This document shows, in pieces, positions 1 through 8,114 of a DNA stretch of 53,724 nucleotides. The notes beneath the pieces are model-generated. The model saw nothing but the letters and a program-made list of their open reading frames with translations, did not search any database and was not told where the DNA came from. Source of the DNA: Paludibacteraceae bacterium (GTDB taxonomy: Bacteria > Bacteroidota > Bacteroidia > Bacteroidales > Paludibacteraceae); contig JAKSNS010000014.1 of NCBI GenBank assembly GCA_024399545.1, positions 1-53,724 of the forward strand. Direction: 5' to 3'. How positions within the stretch are numbered: the first letter of the stretch is position 1; every line of letters begins with the position of its first letter. The translations under genes and the position numbers were made by a program.

Positions 1-2
1 AC

Positions 3-77
3 GGGCGTTTAGCTCAGCTGGTTTAGAGCATCTGCCTTACAAGCAGAGGGTCGGCGGTTCGAATCCGTCAACGCCCA
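3..77 (+). tRNA. tRNA-Val (anticodon UAC)
   Basis: The cloverleaf folds completely: the acceptor arm GGGCGTT pairs with AACGCCC with discriminator A77, the D-stem is GCTC/GAGC, the anticodon stem is TCTGC/GCAGA around loop CTTACAA, and the T-arm is GGCGG/CCGTC around TTCGAAT. The anticodon TAC assigns it to valine. CCA is not encoded; the base after the discriminator is followed by A rather than C. The window starts only two bases upstream, so the promoter or any neighbouring tRNA is not visible. Confidence 0.97.
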
Positions 78-78
78 C

Positions 79-114
79 AAAGACCGATAGTCGGGAGACT
101 GTTGGTCTTTTTTT
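79..114 (+). terminator. Intrinsic terminator of tRNA-Val
   Basis: AAAGACC at 79-85 pairs with GGTCTTT at 104-110, with a nested AGTC/GACT stem, and a T-run continues to 114. It begins two bases after the tRNA and ends its transcript. Confidence 0.85.
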
Positions 115-165
115 ACATATTAATCGTGTTTTATTGGCTTTATAACGTTTTTAGTTGTTACCGTT

Positions 166-277
166 TGCTCGCCATCACGCTAAATCAAATTTCTATTACT
201 TTTAGAACCTATAGAAAAGCGCAACGTCCTAGAACACCTAGAATAACTATAAAAACTATTGTCCCTATCACGTTTTC
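166..277. repeat. Diverged copy of a dispersed intergenic repeat
   Basis: This segment aligns with 7207-7320: both run through a GCCATC..CTAAATCAAAT block, an AGAACCT block, a CTAGAATAACTA block and end in a CCCTATC/CCCATCT stretch. The 7-kb copy lacks about seven bases in the middle. The rest of the 390-base gap between the tRNA terminator and the fucosidase start (115-506) shows no convincing gene, and no clear TAnnTTTG promoter was found. Confidence 0.6.
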
Positions 278-506
278 AGTGATTTGATTGATGAACTTTG
301 CTTGGAATGCGAGGAGGTAAGACAATATGCTTTTGAAAGGTTGGAGATAAATGTAGGTTTGAAAAATAATAAACACACTTGCTCAAAATGCAAAATACAT
401 TGTTATAATCTAATGATGAGGGAAAAATACGTGAAATTATGAGGTTCAGTGGTCCGTGGATGTTTTTTTATTATTTGTGATGGCTGTTAGACATATAGTT
501 AATACT

Positions 507-2237
507 ATGAAAATCAGAAAATTGGTTGTCGTGCTGCTTTTGTTGGCAGCTATGCAGGGGGCTTTGGCACAGAATGTCGAGCCTACATGGGAATCGTTGA
601 ACGAACGAGGTTACCCTTCTTGGTTTGACGAGGCTAAGTTGGGTATTTTCATCCATTGGGGACTCTACTCTGTCCCAGCTTATGCCCACCCCGAGGGCTA
701 TGCTGAATGGCTGTATAAAGGTCTGATGGGTCACAGCCCAGCAAGGATGGGAGTAATGGCGAATTATGGCGATACCACTTTGTCAACTAAGGAGTTATAC
801 GCAAAATTGACCGATTATTGGCATGCCGAATTATGGAGTCCTACTCACTGGGCTGAGATGTTCAAGGATGCTGGGGCTAAGTATGTCGTTTTGGTGACAA
901 AGCACCATGACGGTTACTGTCTTTGGGATTCGCCTCAGCAATCTGAATGGAATAGCGTTGTCAGCGGTCCCAAAAGGAATATTGTCGGTGAATTGACCAA
1001 GAGTATCCGTGAGGTTGGGCTGAGGATGTGTTTCTATTACTCTTTGCCCGAGTGGAGCAACCCTCTGCACCGTTGGACGGTTGATCCGAACGACAGCGTC
1101 GGCAGGTATGTTGACGAGTATATGGTGCCGCAGTTCAAAGAGTTGGTGACAAGGTATAAGCCTGATTTGATTTTCTCTGATGGTGATTGGGATTTCAGTG
1201 CTGAGATGTTGAGATCCAAGGAGTTGATAAGTTTTTTCTATAACACCGTTGGCTCAGACGCTATAGTGAATAATCGTTGGGGCGGAGGCACCGAGCATGG
1301 TTTCCTGACACCTGAATATAGTGCTGGCATTCAGGTTACTGACCGTCCGTGGGCTGAGTGCAGGGGTTTGGGAAGGAGTTTCGGACTTAACCGTAATGAG
1401 TTGTTGGAGAATATTATGACTTCAAAGGAGTTAATCCAGCATTTTGCCGAGTTAGTGGCTAACGGTGGGGGAATGACTTTGAATGTTGGTCCTAATGCCG
1501 ACGGTACGATTCCTTTCGTGCAGCAAGATAGGTTGAGGGAACTGGGTCGTTGGCTGAAGGTTAATGGTGAGGCGATTTATGGCAGTCGCCCTATGAATAA
1601 CGACGCTGGTCAGGTGATGACACAACAGAATAGGCATGCTTCTATCGAGTTGGAGCGTGCTGATGTTATTGATTATGATTGGGTTAGAAATGCACCAGTC
1701 GCAGGAGGAAAGACTGATTGTTTTGAGGTCATTTGGGAAGGCGAGCCTGAAGTTGGGCGTTATGCACTCTTTGCGGATGCTGACGACGAGGCGGTCGTGA
1801 CTTTGAACGGTGATACCATCGCAAATGGCTCGTTGGTTGATGTGCGCCTTGGTGACAAAATGAGGGTGCATTATTACGAGAAGGAACTTGAGGCTCGTGT
1901 GAGACTATGCAAAATCATTGCTGGCGATACTTCGTTGGTCAAGGCGATAAATGGTTGGAGTGGCGTGTATAAGTACGAGCAAACAATCAGGGCGTTTACT
2001 ATGCAGCCAAAGAGCGGCGTGAGGTACATTATGGAGTTCGAGCGGCCAGGTGATGAGGTTATAGTTGAAGGATTTCCACGGATAGAGAAAGGTTGTGTCG
2101 TGACACTGTTGGGCTGTGACGGCAAACTGAAATGGCGACAATCACGTGACGGCAAGTTGATTATCAATCTTAAAGGGTTGGATAGAAGTCAGTTGAACGC
2201 ACTTGATTATGTTTGGGTGTTCAATATTTCACGCTAA
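507..2237 (+). CDS. Secreted alpha-L-fucosidase (GH29)
   Basis: The enzyme hydrolyses alpha-L-fucosyl linkages from glycans such as mucin or host oligosaccharides. The 576-residue product starts with a signal peptide (KIRK, then a leucine-rich core, then ALA-Q near residue 22). I chose ATG 507 over an upstream in-frame ATG at 456 because the signal peptide begins there. The GH29 fold follows: KLGIFIHWG at 44-52, TKHHDGYCLWDS at 131-142, and PDLIFSDGDW with the probable nucleophile Asp225, which matches the human FUCA1 motif. NNRWGGG and the late NVGPNADGTIP motif are also typical. The C-terminal 170 or so residues form a beta-rich accessory region. It is a stand-alone gene with no SusCD pair in view, so the substrate is not deducible. 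A periplasmic or surface location is inferred from the signal peptide. Confidence 0.93.
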   Translation: MKIRKLVVVLLLLAAMQGALAQNVEPTWESLNERGYPSWFDEAKLGIFIHWGLYSVPAYAHPEGYAEWLYKGLMGHSPARMGVMANYGDTTLSTKELYAKLTDYWHAELWSPTHWAEMFKDAGAKYVVLVTKHHDGYCLWDSPQQSEWNSVVSGPKRNIVGELTKSIREVGLRMCFYYSLPEWSNPLHRWTVDPNDSVGRYVDEYMVPQFKELVTRYKPDLIFSDGDWDFSAEMLRSKELISFFYNTVGSDAIVNNRWGGGTEHGFLTPEYSAGIQVTDRPWAECRGLGRSFGLNRNELLENIMTSKELIQHFAELVANGGGMTLNVGPNADGTIPFVQQDRLRELGRWLKVNGEAIYGSRPMNNDAGQVMTQQNRHASIELERADVIDYDWVRNAPVAGGKTDCFEVIWEGEPEVGRYALFADADDEAVVTLNGDTIANGSLVDVRLGDKMRVHYYEKELEARVRLCKIIAGDTSLVKAINGWSGVYKYEQTIRAFTMQPKSGVRYIMEFERPGDEVIVEGFPRIEKGCVVTLLGCDGKLKWRQSRDGKLIINLKGLDRSQLNALDYVWVFNISR

Positions 2238-2300
2238 CACTTTTGTTATCCAAAAATACCCACTCGAGATTCGTTAAACACTTTCGCTTGTTGTTTTAAT

Positions 2301-2334
2301 AAAAGAGGACAACCCTGTGGGTTGCCCTCTTTTT
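2301..2334. terminator. Bidirectional terminator between fucosidase and aminotransferase
   Basis: AAAAGAGGaCAACCC and GGGTTGcCCTCTTTT form a long stem around a TGT loop with A and T tracts on either side, so it can serve both converging genes. Confidence 0.85.
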
Positions 2335-2353
2335 AATATAATTAGTGTGTTGT

Positions 2354-3550
2354 TTATTTGCGTCCAGGATATACCTTGAGGGCTTCGCCTAAGCAGCGGA
2401 TTGCCTCTTTGAGGTCGTCAATCTTGAGCACGTAAGCGATGCGTACCTCGTCCTTGCCACAACCTGGGGTAGAGTAGAAGCCGGCGGCAGGGGCAACCAT
2501 CACTGTCTTGTTCTCGAACTGGAACTCCTCAAGCAACCATTTTGCAAAACGCTCTGAGTCGTCGATAGGAAGACGTACCACAGTATAGAAAGCACCCTTT
2601 GGATTAGGGCAGTAAACGCCAGGAATCTCGTTCAAGGCCTTAACCATATAGTCGCGGCGTGCGATATACTCATTATATACACCGTCGAAATAATCCTTTG
2701 GAGTCTTGAGGGCAGCCTCGGCGGCCAACTGACCGTAGAAAGGAGGACAGAGACGTGCCTGACCAAAACGGAGAGCGGCGTTGATGAGTTCTTTGTTGTG
2801 TGAGATGATGGCACCAACGCGTACACCGCACATCGAGTAACGTTTTGATACAGAGTCCATGAGGACAACGTTGTTCTCCAAACCCTGAAGGTTCATGCAG
2901 GAGATGTGCTTGTTGCCGCCATAGCAGAACTCACGGTAAACCTCGTCGGCAAAGAGGAAGAGGTCGTGTTTGAGGACAATCTGGCGGAGTGTCTCAAGCT
3001 CGGCTGCTGAATAGAGGTAGCCTGTAGGGTTGTTAGGGTTGCAGATCATGATTGCCTTTGTGCGAGGGGTCATAATCTTCTCAAACTCCTCGATTGAAGG
3101 CAAGGCGAAATCGTTGTCAATTGACGTGCGGATAGGCAACACCTTGACACCTGCCTGAAGGGCGAAAGAGTTGTAGTTTGTGTAGAATGGCTCAGGGATG
3201 ATGATTTCGTCACCTGGGTTCAAGCAAGCCATCATTGCGATGGTGATAGCCTCCGAACCACCGTTTGTCACGATAATCTCGTCCTCGGTGATGTTGATGC
3301 CGATGGATTTGTAGTACTCCGTAAGACCTTTGCGGTATGAGAGGTTGCCGGCTGAGTGGCTGTACTCTATTACCTTGCCGTCGTAGGCGCGGACAGCGTC
3401 AAGGGCGCACTGAGGAGTGGCGATATCAGGCTGACCGATGTTGAGGTGATAGACTTTCACGCCACGCTTTTTGGCAGCGTCGGCGAATGGTACCAGCTTG
3501 CGGATAGGTGAAGCCGGCATGATTTTACCCTTTTCAGATAACTGTGGCAT
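2354..3550 (-). CDS. Pyridoxal-phosphate aminotransferase, class I/II (aspartate aminotransferase-like)
   Basis: This is a fold-type I PLP enzyme that transfers amino groups between an amino acid and a 2-oxo acid. The 398-residue protein has the usual family length. NPNNPTG (171-177) and ADEVYREF (201-208) bind the cofactor, and Lys236 in DSVSKRYSMCG is the Schiff-base lysine. The substrate cannot be read from sequence; Bacteroidota relatives are usually annotated as aspartate aminotransferases. It is monocistronic, with its own promoter facing away from the Crp/Fnr operon. An internal ATG at residue 11 is a possible alternative start, but the longer form keeps residues usual in the family. 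Confidence 0.9.
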   Translation of the reverse strand: MPQLSEKGKIMPASPIRKLVPFADAAKKRGVKVYHLNIGQPDIATPQCALDAVRAYDGKVIEYSHSAGNLSYRKGLTEYYKSIGINITEDEIIVTNGGSEAITIAMMACLNPGDEIIIPEPFYTNYNSFALQAGVKVLPIRTSIDNDFALPSIEEFEKIMTPRTKAIMICNPNNPTGYLYSAAELETLRQIVLKHDLFLFADEVYREFCYGGNKHISCMNLQGLENNVVLMDSVSKRYSMCGVRVGAIISHNKELINAALRFGQARLCPPFYGQLAAEAALKTPKDYFDGVYNEYIARRDYMVKALNEIPGVYCPNPKGAFYTVVRLPIDDSERFAKWLLEEFQFENKTVMVAPAAGFYSTPGCGKDEVRIAYVLKIDDLKEAIRCLGEALKVYPGRK

Positions 3551-3603
3551 AATACTTTATGTTTATTTGTTAGATGTGTTTTGCGGTATCGTTTTTCAAT
3601 TTG

Positions 3604-3611
3604 CAAAGTTA
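3604..3611 (-). promoter_or_regulatory. -7 element (TAACTTTG) for the aminotransferase
   Basis: On the minus strand TAACTTTG followed by C matches the Bacteroidota -7 consensus TAnnTTTG. No exact TTG was found at the ideal distance upstream. It lies about 55 bases before the start codon. Confidence 0.6.
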
Positions 3612-3666
3612 CGAATAAATTATTGAATAGCCGCACGAAAAATGGAAAATATTTTGCTGTTATTTT

Positions 3667-3697
3667 TTGTTGGTTTCAAATAAAAATCGTACCTTTG
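3667..3697 (+). promoter_or_regulatory. Consensus promoter of the Crp/Fnr operon
   Basis: TTG at 3667-3669, a 20-base spacer and TACCTTTG at 3690-3697 match the Bacteroidota sigma consensus. The ATG at 3706 is only nine bases beyond the -7 box, so the mRNA would have little or no leader. Confidence 0.8.
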
Positions 3698-3705
3698 CAC
3701 GCTAA

Positions 3706-4389
3706 ATGAAAACGAAACTGCACATATTCGACTATGGTATGCTTTTCGATGGTATTGTTCGCGACGAGAAGCATACTTTGATGCTTGAAGAGGTCGAAAG
3801 AGAGTACGAGAAGGGCAAGGTTATTTACAGTGAAGGGGACAAGCCTACGGAACTTTTCTGCCTGACGGAGGGGAAGGTGAAGATTTATAAGGATGGTATG
3901 GACCGTAAACAGGTGGTAAGGTTGGTCAAGGCTGGCGATTTCTTTGGTTACAGACCATATTTCGTTAAGGAGAATTACACTCTTACCGCTGTGGCTATGA
4001 CTGACGTGAGGGTTTGCGTCGTTAAATTGAGCATTATCAAGAAGATAATCTCTAATAACCCTATCATCGGCATGAATTTCATCCGTGACCTCTCTGTGCG
4101 TTTGGGTATTATTGACAATAGGCTTGTTTCGCTTACCCAGAAACACACTCGCGGGCGCATGGCTGATGCTTTGCTTATAATTATGGAGACTTTCGGCCGT
4201 GATGACGACACTGGTTGCCTTAATTGCGTGTTGAAGCGCGAAGAGATAGCAAATTACGCCAATATGACCACGGCAAATGCCATTAGGGTTCTTGCCTCGT
4301 TTCATGACGAGGGGGTCATTGAATTGGTTGGCAAAAAGATAGTTATATTAAATGAACAGCAGTTGCGCAGGATAAGCGCACTTGGGTGA
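3706..4389 (+). CDS. Crp/Fnr-family transcriptional regulator
   Basis: This is a 227-residue DNA-binding regulator. Residues about 20-125 form a cyclic-nucleotide-binding-like beta-roll (GKVIYSEGDKPTELFCLTEGKVKIY, then VKAGDFFGYRP). A dimerisation helix follows, and about 145-220 form a Crp-type winged helix containing LKREEIANYANMTTANAIRVLASF as the recognition region. The classic cAMP-binding signature is not intact (GDFFGYRP instead of GELGLF-RA) and I see no Fnr iron-sulfur cysteine cluster, so the effector is unknown. It leads an overlapping operon with a TPR protein, RidA and FolB. Confidence 0.88.
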   Translation: MKTKLHIFDYGMLFDGIVRDEKHTLMLEEVEREYEKGKVIYSEGDKPTELFCLTEGKVKIYKDGMDRKQVVRLVKAGDFFGYRPYFVKENYTLTAVAMTDVRVCVVKLSIIKKIISNNPIIGMNFIRDLSVRLGIIDNRLVSLTQKHTRGRMADALLIIMETFGRDDDTGCLNCVLKREEIANYANMTTANAIRVLASFHDEGVIELVGKKIVILNEQQLRRISALG

Positions 4390-4391
4390 AT

Positions 4392-6443
4392 ATGTATAAT
4401 GTCCCGATAGACAGATTGAAAGACGATATGGTCTCTTTCGTGCTGCGAAAGATGAAGCCATTCGTGGAAAAAGAGAATTACGAGGTTCAGCAGCGTTACG
4501 ACAATATTGTCATGCTCTGCCGTCAATGTTTCAAGTACCAGGACCATTCGATGATGGAGAACCTGAAGGCTATGGTTTATGAACTTAATGACGACCTTAG
4601 GGAAGGCTGTGCGATACGTGAACATAGGCGTTATGAATACGTGGTAAGGGATAATTCGCGAATTTCTGACGAGATGCTGCTCATTGCTTTGTCGCGTAAG
4701 TATGACACTGCGGTGATTGACGCCAATTGTGACGCTGAACTTATACTCCTATTCCGCCAGATTTGGCTCTCTGGCAAAACCTCTCCTGCCGTAATTACCG
4801 CACTTGGCGATTTCATAGCACGCAGCAATTCGTTCGTCCTTTCTCTTGTGGTCTATGCAATGATGTTACGTTGCGTAAGGTATTACGACCGTGCCATGGT
4901 CAGGCTGTTGATGGAGATGCGTACCCCAGAGGCTTTTGTCGCTTTGGCTGTAATCTTGGTTAGCCATTCCGAGCGAATATCGTCCGACGAGAACCAACGG
5001 CTGGCCTTCGCAATGTTTTGCGCCGACGGTGATTGTGGGGCGAAACTTACGCAGGCTATGAACCTGTTGTTCAAGACTAACGAAACAAAGGTTATCGCCA
5101 GAGAATTCGAGAAAAACATTTACCCAGAGGTCCTTAAGAAACGCTCTGACCTGCACATAGACCAGATAATCGACAAGGGCAAGAACCCAGACTGGGAGTC
5201 TCTTTTGGAAGGTTCGCCGTTGATGGATAAGATGCGCAAGATTAACGATATGCAGTTGAAGGGCAAAGATGTGAATTTCGCCACTTTCAAGGCTATGAAA
5301 GGTTATCCGTTTTTTTCTGACACTGCGCACTGGTTTTTCCCTTTCACGCTGAATTACCGTAAACTAACCTCCGTCCAAGGTGTGGACGAGAAGGGGGTTG
5401 AACTCCTTTCTCGTGTTGCAAATATCTGCGACTCTGACCGTTACTCTTTGTTTATGATGTTTAAGTCCATGGGCATACACAATATGGAGGCTGCTTTGGG
5501 AAATATGGGAGTTAGCAAGATGAATGAACTTCAGGATATGGTGGACGATGATTTGAAGAAGTCTGATGAGGTGCAGTTCGCTCTTAGGCTTCGGTACGCC
5601 GTTATGAATGTTTTCAGGTTCTATAATCTTGCCCCAAATCATTCCGATTTTATCTCACCTTTCGAGAAAATCCAGGAGGCGGGTTCACTCACAGTCCTGA
5701 AAAATCTTTTCTCTGTCGATGTCGTCGCTACGTTTGCCAATGCCGCTTTTTCTGCAAGGGATTACGCCACTGCGCTTGAATTGTTCGAGATATGTGTCGA
5801 TGAGGTTATTGATTCTGATGTCCATGTGTTCCAAAAAATGGGGTATTGCCATGAACAGTTGGAGCGTTACTCTTCTGCCATTGAGTATTATGACAAATCG
5901 GATATAATTTTGCCAGATGACGTTTGGACTCTCAGGCGTATGGCTCATTGCCATTCCGCCAAGAATGACGACCAGTCTGTATGTATAAAAATATATAGGC
6001 GGCTCATGGCGTTGCTCCCAGAGGATAACGCTGTCGCTAAATCACTTGCCACTTTGTTGTGCGGGAATGAACTCTACGGTGAGGCTATCCCGTTGTTGTT
6101 CAAGCTTGAATATGCCATGCCTTGTTATTCTGTTTGGGCTAATCTTGCGTTGGCGTTGTCGTTGACTGGCAAGTATGATGATGCCGCAAAGTATTTTTAT
6201 AAAGCATGCAAGGCGTCTGATGCCGAACCTGACATTTTTGTTTTTGCTGCCGTCAATAATATAATGATGGGGGAAGGGGAGTGCGAGGCTCTGGTTAATG
6301 AGGCTTATGGCATTATAAATGATGCCGGACGGTTTCTTGAGGTTTTCGATAATGGCTATGTCGTTGAAATGATGGCAAAATTCACTCAGGAACAGAGGGA
6401 GAATCTAATAAATACAATTAATAAAACAATTATTGAGTTATGA
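4392..6443 (+). CDS. Large tetratricopeptide-repeat protein
   Basis: This roughly 683-residue soluble protein has no signal peptide. The N-terminal 400 residues are helical and match nothing I recognise. The C-terminal third holds several TPR-like helical pairs, for example ATALELFEICVDEV, VFQKMGYCHEQLERYSSAIEYYDKS and SVWANLALALSLTGKYDDAAKYFYKA. Such repeats mediate protein-protein contacts. The start is either GTG 4386, which overlaps the regulator's stop, or ATG 4392; I prefer the ATG. The overlap with the Crp/Fnr gene upstream and with ridA downstream (ATGA) indicates translational coupling. Its function is unknown; a scaffold or partner for the regulator is only a guess. Confidence 0.8.
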   Translation: MYNVPIDRLKDDMVSFVLRKMKPFVEKENYEVQQRYDNIVMLCRQCFKYQDHSMMENLKAMVYELNDDLREGCAIREHRRYEYVVRDNSRISDEMLLIALSRKYDTAVIDANCDAELILLFRQIWLSGKTSPAVITALGDFIARSNSFVLSLVVYAMMLRCVRYYDRAMVRLLMEMRTPEAFVALAVILVSHSERISSDENQRLAFAMFCADGDCGAKLTQAMNLLFKTNETKVIAREFEKNIYPEVLKKRSDLHIDQIIDKGKNPDWESLLEGSPLMDKMRKINDMQLKGKDVNFATFKAMKGYPFFSDTAHWFFPFTLNYRKLTSVQGVDEKGVELLSRVANICDSDRYSLFMMFKSMGIHNMEAALGNMGVSKMNELQDMVDDDLKKSDEVQFALRLRYAVMNVFRFYNLAPNHSDFISPFEKIQEAGSLTVLKNLFSVDVVATFANAAFSARDYATALELFEICVDEVIDSDVHVFQKMGYCHEQLERYSSAIEYYDKSDIILPDDVWTLRRMAHCHSAKNDDQSVCIKIYRRLMALLPEDNAVAKSLATLLCGNELYGEAIPLLFKLEYAMPCYSVWANLALALSLTGKYDDAAKYFYKACKASDAEPDIFVFAAVNNIMMGEGECEALVNEAYGIINDAGRFLEVFDNGYVVEMMAKFTQEQRENLINTINKTIIEL

Positions 6444-6817
6444 AAAAGGTAATCGCTACAAAAAATGCGCCTGCTGCTATCGGTCCTTATAGCCAGGCTA
6501 CTATGGTTAACGGAATGCTCTTTATCTCTGGCCAGCTGCCAATAGACCCTGCCACGGGCAAATTCCCAGAGGGTGGCGTCGCCGAGCAGACCCACCAGTC
6601 ACTCCGTAACGTGCAGGCTATCCTTACTGAGGCTGGCTATGATTTCAAGGATGTTGTCAAGACCACCGTATTCCTTTCTGACATAGCTGATTTCGGTGCT
6701 ATGAACGAGGTCTATAAACAGTATTACAAAGAGGAGTGCCCAGCTCGTTCTGCTTTCGCTGTCAAGTCACTTCCTATGGGTGCGCTTGTCGAGATTGAAA
6801 CTATCGCTGGTAAGTGA
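6440..6817 (+). CDS. ridA: RidA-family enamine/imine deaminase
   Basis: RidA proteins hydrolyse reactive 2-aminoacrylate and related enamine/imine intermediates made by PLP enzymes, which protects other PLP enzymes. The 125-residue product has the normal length and the family landmarks AAIGPYSQA, FISGQLPIDPATG, the ECPARSAF motif with the substrate-binding arginine, and the C-terminal LVEIETIA. It starts within the stop codon of the TPR gene and its stop overlaps the folB start. Its presence in one operon with a regulator and folB is a context observation only. It acts in the cytosol, probably as a trimer. Confidence 0.94.
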   Translation: MKKVIATKNAPAAIGPYSQATMVNGMLFISGQLPIDPATGKFPEGGVAEQTHQSLRNVQAILTEAGYDFKDVVKTTVFLSDIADFGAMNEVYKQYYKEECPARSAFAVKSLPMGALVEIETIAGK

Positions 6818-7161
6818 TGGAAATCCTAATCGAGGGAATGGAATTCTATGCCTTTCACGGGGTCTATCCCGAGGAAAATCGCATAGGGACACGTTACACT
6901 GTTGATTTAAGTATGTCTGTGCCTGATGATTGTGGTGTGAACGACGACCTCTCTGCTACTGTCAATTATGAAGATGTGTACAAGACTGTCGAATGTGAGA
7001 TGCACCATAATTCAAAACTTATAGAGCATCTTGCTTCTCGTATCCTTGACAACATTATGCACAGTTTCCCTTCGGTGCTTCATTCCGTAATCACTCTATA
7101 CAAATACAATCCCCCTCTTGGAGGCAAAGTCCAAAGGGTTGGAATACGACTTGAAAGATAA
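6817..7161 (+). CDS. folB: Dihydroneopterin aldolase
   Basis: FolB converts 7,8-dihydroneopterin to 6-hydroxymethyl-dihydropterin and glycolaldehyde in folate synthesis. The 114-residue product shows the family pattern: I-EGMEFYAFHGVYPEE near the N-terminus, NYEDVY in the middle, and TLYKYNPPLGG with the conserved catalytic lysine near the C-terminus. I chose the ATG at 6817, which shares its A with the ridA stop (TGATG), over the GTG three bases upstream. It is the last gene of the Crp/Fnr operon; its stop codon lies inside the terminator stem. Confidence 0.92.
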   Translation: MEILIEGMEFYAFHGVYPEENRIGTRYTVDLSMSVPDDCGVNDDLSATVNYEDVYKTVECEMHHNSKLIEHLASRILDNIMHSFPSVLHSVITLYKYNPPLGGKVQRVGIRLER

Positions 7162-7189
7162 GGTGGCTTGCTAAAGTCACCTTATCTTT
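7154..7189 (+). terminator. Terminator overlapping the folB stop codon
   Basis: AAAGATAAGGTG at 7154-7165 pairs perfectly with CACCTTATCTTT at 7178-7189. The folB TAA (7159-7161) sits in the 5' arm, so ribosomes finishing folB could melt the stem. The T-tract is short. Confidence 0.6.
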
Positions 7190-7206
7190 GCTCTATATCG
7201 TTTTGG

Positions 7207-7470
7207 TTGGTTAGCGTTAGCATCGCCATCCCACTAAATCAAATCTCTAGAACCTCTGGAAAAACGTAGCGCCCTAAAGCAACTAGAATAACTAAAGCAA
7301 CTAGATTTTCCCCATCTATCCCCCAAATTAATTGAGTTAATTGAGTTAATTGAGTCAAATCGCTAATAAATCTTAACGCACCATTCCCCATCCAATGGCC
7401 AAGGACCAAAATCAAAAAGACAAAAAAAACTTACTTCCAACGGAGCAGCACCGAAGGATGTACGGACTAA
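7207..7470. repeat. Intergenic repeat element, copy A
   Basis: This is a non-coding composite. Bases 7207-7320 match the diverged copy at 166-277. Bases 7323-7379, which include three tandem ATTGAGTTA-type units, match 40343-40400 in reverse orientation. Bases 7439-7470 are 32 bases identical to 40156-40187, also reversed. I found no coding frame of family type in 7162-7710. Confidence 0.7.
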
Positions 7471-7738
7471 CAACCCCTTTCTTCCGACCTCATGCCTTTT
7501 GTACGTCCCTTCAGCCAATTCACGAATTTTCCTGACGTTCCATCACGCAAAGACACTCCCAAAGCCCCACGTTTTCCCCCTTTTTTCGCATATTTCCAAT
7601 ATACTTTCAACTATAGTTGTGGGACTTCCCATTTTATATTCCTCTGAATATCAATTATATAACTTATGCTATTTTATTAACGGAAGTTAATGTGGAAAAT
7701 TTTTAGTACTTTGTTATGCAAGGTACTGTAATTTTTCG

Positions 7739-7746
7739 TACCTTTG
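7739..7746 (+). promoter_or_regulatory. -7 element (TACCTTTG) of the PadR cluster
   Basis: TACCTTTG followed by C matches the Bacteroidota -7 box and lies 29 bases before the padR start. No TTG is found at the ideal distance; the nearest is at 7711-7713. A weak -35 region would suit a regulated promoter. Confidence 0.6.
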
Positions 7747-7775
7747 CAGCGTCAAATAATTATCAAAATAACGAT

Positions 7776-8114
7776 ATGGCGGTACATACGACTGAGAATA
7801 TCAAATCGCAGATGCGCAAGGGTATTTTGGAGTATTGCATTATGCTTAGCCTCAATAAGCACGAGGCTTATACCTCCGACATTATCCAGGCGATGCGCGA
7901 CGGTGGTTTCGAGGTGGTGGAAGGAACGGTCTATCCGTTACTTGCGAGACTTAAGAACAACAACCTGTTGGGGTATCGTTGGGAGGAATCTACGCAAGGA
8001 CCACCACGCAAGTATTTTTTCCTCACTGACGAAGGACGCTTAATGCTCGATGAATTGGAGCATGCTTTCGGCGAAATAAACGATTTAGTAAATCACATCA
8101 AAAAAATAGGATAA
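7776..8114 (+). CDS. PadR-family transcriptional regulator
   Basis: This 112-residue winged-helix regulator has the PadR pattern: ILEYCIMLSLNKHEAYTSDIIQAM, then VEGTVYPLLARLKNNNLLGYRWE as the recognition helix and beginning of the wing, and GPPRKYFFLTDEGRLML. PadR proteins usually repress their own operon and neighbouring stress or efflux genes. I chose ATG 7776 over an in-frame ATG at 7716, because the upstream one precedes the -7 box. Its stop overlaps the next start (TAATG), so it is co-transcribed with the PspC-GIN gene and likely autoregulates the whole cluster. Confidence 0.9.
   Translation: MAVHTTENIKSQMRKGILEYCIMLSLNKHEAYTSDIIQAMRDGGFEVVEGTVYPLLARLKNNNLLGYRWEESTQGPPRKYFFLTDEGRLMLDELEHAFGEINDLVNHIKKIG

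Noticed and set aside
456-506. Upstream ATG at 456 as the fucosidase start
   Set aside because: It would put 17 residues ahead of a good signal peptide; the ATG at 507 starts the signal peptide directly.
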